Origin: Mediterranea sp. (in: CFB group bacteria)
GTDB lineage: Bacteria > Bacteroidota > Bacteroidia > Bacteroidales > Bacteroidaceae
Length of the DNA stretch: 64,000 nt
Assembly: GCA_031261785.1 (NCBI GenBank)
Contig: JAISIZ010000108.1
Coordinates: 27,964 to 91,963 of the forward strand
Direction of reading: 5' to 3'
In this document: positions 8,015 through 15,097 of the stretch, piece by piece
Layout of the letters: each line of letters begins with the position of its first letter
How positions within the stretch are numbered: position 1 is the first letter of the stretch
Notes under the pieces: generated by a model
Told to the model about the DNA's origin: nothing
Seen by the model: only the letters and a program-made list of their open reading frames with translations
The model's database searches: none
Program-made: the position numbers and the translations under genes

Positions 8015-8731
8015 ATGATAACGATTGCCGATACCGAACAAGCGTTCGACCGCCAAGCCGCCAGCCGCGTCGTCGAGCAGATATGCCGCAAGCCCGATTC
8101 TGTTGTCGGACTGTCGACGGGACAGACCACGAAGGGCATGCACCGCCTGCTCACGGAAGCCTACCGGGCGGGCAGATTCGACCCGTCGCGCGTCACCTTT
8201 TTCGGCGTGGACGAGGTGGTGAACGTGCCGCGCTCCTACGCCGGGTCGTGCTACACCCTGCTGCGCACCGAGCTGATGGACGCGCTGGAGGTCCCCGACG
8301 AACGGTTCCTCATGTTGCCCGTCGAACCCGAGCGGTTCGAGGACGGCGCCATAGCCTTCCAGGCGGAGCTGAAGCGACGCGGGGGCATCGACCTCCTCGT
8401 GCTGGGGTTGGGACGCAACGGGCATCTCGGCTTCAACCAGCCCGGCACGCCTTTCAACTCGGTGACGCGCCTGGCGCGGATGGACGAGGAACTCGAGGCG
8501 CGCATACGCCGCGAGACAGGCATCGCCCCGCAAGTGAAGCTCTTCGGCGCCACGCTGGGGCTGAAAGACATCATGCATGCCCGCGCGCTGCTGCTCACCG
8601 CCAAGGGAGAGTGCAAGGCGGACATCGTGAAGCGGATGCTCGAGGGCGACATCAGTCCCGACGTGCCCGCCTCCATCCTCCAGCTACACCCCAATTGCGA
8701 ATTCCTGCTGCAAGCCGACGCCACACCCTAA
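8015..8731 (+). CDS. NagB/GalN6P-deaminase-family sugar-phosphate isomerase
   Basis: A 238-aa protein of the glucosamine/galactosamine-6-phosphate isomerase family, which converts amino-sugar 6-phosphates to ketohexose 6-phosphate plus ammonia. The sugar-phosphate loop (GLSTGQTTKGMH) and FGVDEV (Asp66) are present. The active-site motif reads GLGRNGHLGFNQPG, with Asn135, His137 and Gln142. In the classical E. coli NagB motif the first and last of these are Asp and Glu. An Asn at the first position is, from memory, typical of galactosamine-type (AgaI-like) members, so GalN6P is a real alternative substrate. It starts 4 bp after the kinase gene. No NagA deacetylase gene is seen in the operon. 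Confidence 0.85.
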   Translation: MITIADTEQAFDRQAASRVVEQICRKPDSVVGLSTGQTTKGMHRLLTEAYRAGRFDPSRVTFFGVDEVVNVPRSYAGSCYTLLRTELMDALEVPDERFLMLPVEPERFEDGAIAFQAELKRRGGIDLLVLGLGRNGHLGFNQPGTPFNSVTRLARMDEELEARIRRETGIAPQVKLFGATLGLKDIMHARALLLTAKGECKADIVKRMLEGDISPDVPASILQLHPNCEFLLQADATP

Positions 8732-8751
8732 AACAGAAATACGCCCAACCC

Positions 8752-10023
8752 ATGAAAACAAATCCAGAGACATCCACCAGCTACGTAGGGCCGTTCCTTA
8801 CGATGGTTTTCCTATTCCTCGTGGTGGGATTCCTCACCACCGCCAACACCCAGTTCCAGGGACCCCTCAAGGCGACGTTCCTGGCCGAGGTGGGCGACCT
8901 GAAGAACACGTTCGCCACGCTCATCACCTTCTCCTGGTTCCTGGCCTATCCGCTCTGCGGCGGGTTGGGGGCACGGTGGGTCAACCGGGCGGGCTACAAA
9001 GTCACGCTCATGCGCGGCCTGCTGGTCATGGTGGCCGGCCTGCTGCTCTTCTTCGCCTCGTCGTGGTTCACGGTGCGTTTCCCCGAGGCGGGCCTCACCG
9101 CGGGCGAGAGCGTACGTGTGCCCTACGGCTTCCTCATCTTCCTGGCCGGCTCGTTCGTCGTGGGCGCGTCGGCTACCATCCTCCAGGTGGTGATCAACCC
9201 CTACCTCACCGCCTGCTACGTCAAAGGTACGCAACCCGTGCAACGGCTCGCCATCGGCGGCACGGCCAACTCCATAGGCACCACGCTGGCGCCCTACTTC
9301 GTCACGGGCGTCGTGTTCGGCGGCCTGTCGATGGAGCGCATCGCCATCAGCCAGCTCATGCTGCCGTTCCTGGCGCTGGCCCTCGTCATCGGCTGCGTCT
9401 GGCTGGGACTCATGGCCGTGAAGCTGCCCAACATCGAGGGCACGCGGGCCGACGGCGACGAGCGGCTGGAGCGCAGCGTATGGTCGTTCCGCCACCTCAC
9501 GCTGGGCGTGGTGGCCATCTTCTGCTACGTGGGCGTGGAGGTGTGCATAGGCGCCAACATCAACCTGTACGCCATCGAGCTGGGTCGGGCCGGACAAGCG
9601 GCGCTGATGGCCACCCTCTACTGGGGCGGCATGCTCGTGGGGCGGCTGGTGGGCAGCTCCCTCGCGCGCGTCACGCCCCGCACGCAGCTCACCGTCACCA
9701 CGGTGGTGGCCACCCTGCTGGTGGCCGTCGCCGTGACGCTCGACAACCCGTGGGTGCTCGTCGCCGTGGGGCTGTTCCACTCCATTATGTGGGGCGCCAT
9801 CTTCACCCTCTCCACCACGGGGCTGGGCAAGTACACCTCGGCGGCTTCGGGCGTGTTCATGATCGGCGTGGTGGGCGGCGCCGCGCTGCCGTTGGCGCAA
9901 GGCGCCATCGCCGACGCCGCCGGAGGCTGGCGCTGGTCGTGGCTGCTGGTCATCGCCGGCGAACTCTTCATGCTGTGGTACGCCCGCCAGGGAAGCCGCG
10001 TCCATCCTTCGTCAAACCCCTAA
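8752..10023 (+). CDS. MFS sugar permease (FucP/GluP-like)
   Basis: A 423-aa inner-membrane major-facilitator protein with 12 predicted hydrophobic segments. The N-terminal signature GFLTTANTQFQGPLK matches FucP/GluP-type sugar:proton symporters of Bacteroidetes. The ATG at 8752 was chosen because the coding frame upstream overlaps the deaminase gene and lacks transporter character. Located between the deaminase and secreted hydrolases, it probably brings the released monosaccharide from periplasm to cytoplasm for the ROK kinase. The specific sugar (GlcNAc, GalNAc or glucosamine) is inferred from neighbours only. Confidence 0.9.
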   Translation: MKTNPETSTSYVGPFLTMVFLFLVVGFLTTANTQFQGPLKATFLAEVGDLKNTFATLITFSWFLAYPLCGGLGARWVNRAGYKVTLMRGLLVMVAGLLLFFASSWFTVRFPEAGLTAGESVRVPYGFLIFLAGSFVVGASATILQVVINPYLTACYVKGTQPVQRLAIGGTANSIGTTLAPYFVTGVVFGGLSMERIAISQLMLPFLALALVIGCVWLGLMAVKLPNIEGTRADGDERLERSVWSFRHLTLGVVAIFCYVGVEVCIGANINLYAIELGRAGQAALMATLYWGGMLVGRLVGSSLARVTPRTQLTVTTVVATLLVAVAVTLDNPWVLVAVGLFHSIMWGAIFTLSTTGLGKYTSAASGVFMIGVVGGAALPLAQGAIADAAGGWRWSWLLVIAGELFMLWYARQGSRVHPSSNP

Positions 10024-10039
10024 AATCTTCTTCCCCATT

Positions 10040-11806
10040 ATGAAACGATTCACTTACCTCACCCTCTTACTCATCGCCCTCGCCCTCGCGGCCTGCGGCG
10101 GTACCCGGAGCGGCGTGCGGAGCGCCGGGGCACTGCCGCCGGTAGCCACGCCCGAACCCCAACCGGTGGTGGTGGCCTACGTCACCTCGTGGAGCGGCGA
10201 AATGCCCGATCCGCAATACATGACGCACATCAACTACGCCTTCGGGCACGTCAGCGAGACGTTCGACGGCGTACGCGTAGACAACGGGGCGCGCCTCCAC
10301 CAAATCGTCGCCCTCAAACAGCGGAAACCCGCGCTCGTCGTCATGCTATCCATCGGCGGATGGGGCAGCGGACGATTCAGCGAGATGGCGGCGAGCGACG
10401 CCAACCGGCAATCCTTCGCCGCCGATTGCCAACGCGTGGTGAACGAGTTCGGGCTGGATGGCATCGACATCGACTGGGAATACCCCACGAGCCGGGCCGC
10501 CGACATATCCGCCTCGCCCGACGATACGAAGAACTTCACGCTGCTGATGCGCGACATACGCGCCGCCATCGGTCCCGACAAATGGCTCACGCTGGCCACC
10601 GTGGCGGGAGCGCGCTACATCGACTTCAAGGGCATTGACCCCTACGTGGACCTCGTCAACGTGATGTCGTACGACATGGCCAGCGCACCCAAGCACCACT
10701 CGGCCCTCTATCCGTCGGACCATAGCGGCGGAATCACCACCGACGAGGCCGTGAAGGCGCACCTCGCCGCGGGCGTGCCGCGCGCGAAGCTGGTGGTGGG
10801 CATGCCCTTCTACGGACGGGGAGGCAAGCTCACGCCACGCGGGTTCGACATGTGGAAAGCCGCCGAATCGCCCCTGTTCATCCCCCGGTGGGATCGCGTG
10901 GGCAAGGTGCCTTTCTTCGAGAACAAGGACAACATCTTCGTGATGGGCTACGAGAACGCCCGCTCGCTCGCCATCAAGTGCGAGTACGTCAAGTCGCACG
11001 GACTGCGAGGCGCCATGTACTGGAGCTACGACGGCGACAACGACCGGAACGAGCTGCGAGCCACTCTGCGACAGGCCATCATCGAGGGGAAGAGCTTCGC
11101 CGACCAGGATCCGCGCCCCATGCGCGTGCTCGTCATCGCCGAGAACGGCGGACACCACGTGCCCTTCAGCAACGCCGGCCTGCGCTGGCTGGAACGCCTC
11201 GGCGAACGCTACAACCTCGACTTCACCCGCGTCACCAACGCGCGGCCTATCGTCAACGACGACTACCTGGCGCAGTTCGGACTCATCGTCCAGCTCGACT
11301 TCGTGCCCTACACCTGGCCCGAGGAGGCGCAACGGGCTTTCATCAAATACATCGACGAGGGACGGGGCGCCTGGATAGGGTTCCATCACGCCACGCTGCT
11401 GGGCAACTTCGACGGCTACCCGATGTGGCCCTGGTTTTCGGACTTCATGGGCGGCATCACGTATCGTAACTACATCGCCCCGCTGGCCACCGGAACGGTG
11501 CGCGTGGAGGACGCCACGCACCCGGTGATGAAAGGCGTGCCCGCGCGGTTCGATATCCCCGACGACGAGTGGTACACGTTCGACAAGTCGCCCCGCCCCA
11601 ACGTGCGCGTGCTGGCCAATGTCGACGAAAGCTCGTACACGCCCGCGTCGGACATCAAGATGGGCGACCACCCCGTGGTGTGGACCAACGAGAGCAAACG
11701 GGCGAAGAATGTCTACTTCCTCTTCGGCCACAGCCCGAAGCTGTTCGACGTCGACGCCTTCACCACGATGTTCGAGAACGCCATCCGCTGGACAACCAAC
11801 CGGTAA
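10040..11806 (+). CDS. GH18-type glycosidase fused to a ThuA-like domain, lipoprotein
   Basis: A 588-aa lipoprotein (lipobox LAAC, Cys19) with two domains. Residues ~42-350 are a glycoside hydrolase family 18 barrel with the catalytic motif DGIDIDWEYP (acid Glu147 and the preceding Asp residues all intact) and the SIGGW strand. GH18 enzymes cleave beta-1,4 bonds of chitin, N-glycan cores or related GlcNAc polymers by substrate-assisted catalysis. Residues ~355-588 form a class-I-glutamine-amidotransferase-like ThuA domain (start VLVIAENGGHHVPF, then GFHHATLLG and DHPVVWTNE). It is adjacent to the permease (16 bp) and GH9 (12 bp). The fusion is unusual; the ThuA part may handle the released sugar. 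Confidence 0.85.
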   Translation: MKRFTYLTLLLIALALAACGGTRSGVRSAGALPPVATPEPQPVVVAYVTSWSGEMPDPQYMTHINYAFGHVSETFDGVRVDNGARLHQIVALKQRKPALVVMLSIGGWGSGRFSEMAASDANRQSFAADCQRVVNEFGLDGIDIDWEYPTSRAADISASPDDTKNFTLLMRDIRAAIGPDKWLTLATVAGARYIDFKGIDPYVDLVNVMSYDMASAPKHHSALYPSDHSGGITTDEAVKAHLAAGVPRAKLVVGMPFYGRGGKLTPRGFDMWKAAESPLFIPRWDRVGKVPFFENKDNIFVMGYENARSLAIKCEYVKSHGLRGAMYWSYDGDNDRNELRATLRQAIIEGKSFADQDPRPMRVLVIAENGGHHVPFSNAGLRWLERLGERYNLDFTRVTNARPIVNDDYLAQFGLIVQLDFVPYTWPEEAQRAFIKYIDEGRGAWIGFHHATLLGNFDGYPMWPWFSDFMGGITYRNYIAPLATGTVRVEDATHPVMKGVPARFDIPDDEWYTFDKSPRPNVRVLANVDESSYTPASDIKMGDHPVVWTNESKRAKNVYFLFGHSPKLFDVDAFTTMFENAIRWTTNR

Positions 11807-11818
11807 TCGGCCGACATC

Positions 11819-14191
11819 ATGAAACCCATACTCACCACTCCGATCCTCCTGACGCTCGTCGGCTACCTGTCGACAGCGGCAGCGCAACCTCGCCCGCTGG
11901 CCAACGACAGCCTGCTTGCCAGGCAAGTGTTGGCCACGGGCTTGGCGCACGCGCCGCTGCCCGTCGACACCCTCCACACCATGGAGGCCGCCGAACGACG
12001 GAAGCCCGTGACGCGCAGCCACGACCTACTCGGACCGGAGGGACACGTCGCGCTCTCGTTCGCCACCACGCCCCAACGCAGGGCGGTAGGCTCGCCCGGC
12101 GACCCCGACTACGCCACGTATGGCGACACCCGGATCGCGTTCGGCATGGACCACCTACGCGACTGGTCGGCCTATAACCGCCTCTACTTCGAGGTCTACC
12201 CCGTGGAGGGAGGAGCGAGGGTGATGAACCTCAACGTGCGCACGCCAGCCGGCTCGCATCTCGTCAATCTGGTGCCCGGACGCTGGAACACGTGCACGCT
12301 GAACCTCGACGGATACCCCCGCGCGGAGGTGCGTGGCATCAGCTTCACCGCCGCCCTCAACGGGCGCGACCAGGCCACCGCCGACAGCATCACCTACCTC
12401 ATCCGCAACGTCAGGCTCCAGCAGGTGGAACGTCCGCTGAAAACCCTCGGGTGGATGCCCGACACCGACGCCATCGTCTACTCCACCACCGGCTACCGGA
12501 CGGGCGACGCGAAGACGGCCATCGTGAACGGCGACACGCGGCGGGAGACGACGTACAGCCTCGTCGACGCGTCGACCGGCGCCGTCGTCCACCAGGGGGC
12601 GATGGCCTACGCCAACACCACCATCGGACGCTATGGCGTGGCCGACTTCTCCGGCTTCCGCCGCGCGGGAAGCTACATCCTACGCGTCGGCGACCTCGCG
12701 ACGCCGCCTTTCCGCATAGCCGACACGTTGTGGGACGATTCGCTGTGGCGCGTGGTCAGTTTCCTCTTCGGGCAACGCTGCGGACACCCCGTGCCGGGCG
12801 TGCATGGCACTTGCCACCCCGACCTCTTCTCGGAGCACGACGGACGGCGGATCTCCTACGCCGGCGGATGGCACGACGCGGGCGACCTGTCGCAACAAAC
12901 CTTGCAGACGGGCGACGTCACCTTCGCCCTGCTCGAAGCCTACCGGGCCACGAAGGCGACCAATCCCGCCCTCGCCGCCCGCCTGCTCGAGGAAGCCCGC
13001 TGGGGACTGGAGTTTATCCTGCGCCAGCGCTATGGCGACGGCTACCGAGCGTCGAGCATGGGCCTGCTCATCTGGCTCGACGGCGTGGAACGGACGTTCG
13101 ACGACATCAGCTCCGTGCGCCTGCAAAACCACTCTTTCGACAACTTCCTGCACGCCGCCTACGAGGCGTACGCCGCCATGACCATCGACGACGACCCGGC
13201 CTTGCGCCAACACCTCATCGGCGTGGCCGCGGCCGATTACGACTTCGCCTCGAAGCAATACGCCGACGAGGGCATACGCCCCTTCGCCCACATCTACGAG
13301 CATAGCTACAATACCTCGGAGAGCCAGTACGTCGCCACCGCGGCGTGGGCGTCGGCCTTGATGCACCAGCTCACCGGCAAGGAGGAGTACGCGCGCCGGG
13401 CCATCGACTTCGGCAGCCGCCTCCTCGCCTACCAGCAACCCGCGGCCTCCCCGGGGAAAGCCGCCGAGCTGGGCGGATACTTTTGCCGCGACCTGACGAG
13501 GCGGATGCCCGTGCACTTCAACCACCAGTCGCGCGACGCCATCTATATGCAGGCGCTCACGCTGCTGATCGAGCTATTCCCCCGCCACGCCGACGCAACC
13601 CGCTGGACCGATGCCGTACGTGCCTACGGCGACTACCTGAAGGCGCTGATGCCCTACACCGCGCCCTACGGCATGGTGCCGAGCGGCACCTACAGGCTCG
13701 ACGAACCGACGGACGAGGCGGGATTCAGCGCCCTGAACATTTTCGCCGGCGAAGGTGCCGACCGGGAGTTCGCCAAGTACGTGCGGGCCGGCGCCCGCGT
13801 CGACGACCTGCACTATGTGCGCCGCTTCCCGCCCTGGTTCACCATCTACAACGGCAACACCGCCGTGATGCTCGCCACCGGCAAGGCCGCCGCCCTCTGC
13901 GGCAAGGCGCTCGGCGACGAGGAGTTGCTGCGCGTAGCCGCCGAGCAGCTCTACTGGACGGTGGGAAAGAATCCCTTCGGACAGTCGCTCATCTACGGCG
14001 AGGGGCGCAACTATCCGCAGATGAACAGCTTCTCGTCGGGCGAGCTGACGGGCGAGATGCCCGTGGGCATACGCACGCTCGACGCGACGGACGTGCCCTA
14101 CTGGCCGCAGACCAACAACGCCTGCTACAAGGAGGTGTGGACTACGTCGGCTGGCAAGTGGATATCGCTTGTGGCGAGCCTAACGCCTTGA
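11819..14191 (+). CDS. glycoside hydrolase family 9 enzyme with N-terminal Ig-like domain
   Basis: A 790-aa secreted protein with a signal peptide ending near STAAAQ. An N-terminal carbohydrate-binding-like beta-sandwich (~50-200) is followed by a CelD_N-type Ig domain (~215-310) and a GH9 (alpha/alpha)6 barrel (~310-785). The nucleophile/base motif GGWHDAGD is intact (Asp353, Asp356). Near the end, NNACYKEVW (Glu772) aligns with the catalytic acid region. GH9 members are endoglucanases, but one branch are exo-beta-glucosaminidases acting on chito-oligosaccharides. With GH18, ROK kinase and a NagB-like deaminase next to it, an amino-sugar substrate is favoured (inference). Confidence 0.85.
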   Translation: MKPILTTPILLTLVGYLSTAAAQPRPLANDSLLARQVLATGLAHAPLPVDTLHTMEAAERRKPVTRSHDLLGPEGHVALSFATTPQRRAVGSPGDPDYATYGDTRIAFGMDHLRDWSAYNRLYFEVYPVEGGARVMNLNVRTPAGSHLVNLVPGRWNTCTLNLDGYPRAEVRGISFTAALNGRDQATADSITYLIRNVRLQQVERPLKTLGWMPDTDAIVYSTTGYRTGDAKTAIVNGDTRRETTYSLVDASTGAVVHQGAMAYANTTIGRYGVADFSGFRRAGSYILRVGDLATPPFRIADTLWDDSLWRVVSFLFGQRCGHPVPGVHGTCHPDLFSEHDGRRISYAGGWHDAGDLSQQTLQTGDVTFALLEAYRATKATNPALAARLLEEARWGLEFILRQRYGDGYRASSMGLLIWLDGVERTFDDISSVRLQNHSFDNFLHAAYEAYAAMTIDDDPALRQHLIGVAAADYDFASKQYADEGIRPFAHIYEHSYNTSESQYVATAAWASALMHQLTGKEEYARRAIDFGSRLLAYQQPAASPGKAAELGGYFCRDLTRRMPVHFNHQSRDAIYMQALTLLIELFPRHADATRWTDAVRAYGDYLKALMPYTAPYGMVPSGTYRLDEPTDEAGFSALNIFAGEGADREFAKYVRAGARVDDLHYVRRFPPWFTIYNGNTAVMLATGKAAALCGKALGDEELLRVAAEQLYWTVGKNPFGQSLIYGEGRNYPQMNSFSSGELTGEMPVGIRTLDATDVPYWPQTNNACYKEVWTTSAGKWISLVASLTP

Positions 14192-14268
14192 AACTATGTT
14201 TGATATACGAATATGCTAACGCTAAAGATGAACTAAGTAATACCATTAAAATAAACTTCTAACATCTC

Positions 14269-15075
14269 ATGAAACGATTGATTCTTTCCCTCATCGCCCT
14301 CCTCACGCTCGCTCTCGCCAGCGCGCAGGATCCGGCGGGCTATCCCGCCAACTATGCCCGGGCGCCACGCTTCAAGGCGCTCGTCTACTACGCCACGTAC
14401 GCCGAAGAGGCGCACGTGCAGTTCGCCCGGCAGGCCGTGGAATTCTTCAAGAAGCTGAACTACGGCGACGGATTCGTGCTCGACGTGGTGACCGACCTCG
14501 GCGGCTACACCTACGAGAAGCTGAAGACGTACAGCGTGGTGGTGATGCTCGACGGCTACCCCATGGACAAGGCCGGCCGCGAGGCTTTCGAGAAATACAT
14601 GGAGAACGGTGGCGGATGGGTAGGCTTCCACGCCTCGGCCTACAACGACCGCAACACCCAGTGGCCCTGGTTCGTGAAATTCCTCGGCGGCGGCGTGTTC
14701 TATTGCAACAACTGGCCCCCGCAGCCCGCGCTGATGGAAGTGGACGTGAAGGACCACCCCGTCACCCGCAACCTGCCCGCCGAATTTGTGGTGCCCGCCA
14801 GCGAGTTCTACCAATGGAATCCCTCGCCAAGGCAAGACCCCGACGTGCGGGTACTGCTCTCCCTATCGCCCAAGAACTACCCCATCGGCATCAAGGACGT
14901 GGTGAGCTTTGGCGACTTCCCCATCGTGTGGACCAATACCAAGTACCGCATGATCTACCTCAACGTGGGGCATGGTGACGAAGAGTTCATCGACGCCACG
15001 CAAAACCTACTCCTGGTCAACGCCTTCCGATGGGTGGTAAGCACCGACCCGGCGGGCGATCCATTCAAAAAATAA
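14269..15075 (+). CDS. secreted ThuA-like domain protein
   Basis: A 268-aa protein with a signal peptide (ALASAQ) and a single ThuA/trehalose-utilisation-like domain: VLDVVTDLGGYTYEKL, GGGWVGFHASA and FPIVWTNTKYRMIYLNVGHG. It is homologous to the C-terminal domain of the GH18 protein three genes upstream, so the operon encodes two ThuA domains. ThuA proteins are linked to disaccharide catabolism, in some systems via keto-sugar intermediates; the reaction here is unknown. The 77-bp gap before it is the largest in the operon and contains no clear promoter. Confidence 0.8.
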   Translation: MKRLILSLIALLTLALASAQDPAGYPANYARAPRFKALVYYATYAEEAHVQFARQAVEFFKKLNYGDGFVLDVVTDLGGYTYEKLKTYSVVVMLDGYPMDKAGREAFEKYMENGGGWVGFHASAYNDRNTQWPWFVKFLGGGVFYCNNWPPQPALMEVDVKDHPVTRNLPAEFVVPASEFYQWNPSPRQDPDVRVLLSLSPKNYPIGIKDVVSFGDFPIVWTNTKYRMIYLNVGHGDEEFIDATQNLLLVNAFRWVVSTDPAGDPFKK

Positions 15076-15097
15076 CCGAACGGAAAACAGCGAAAGA

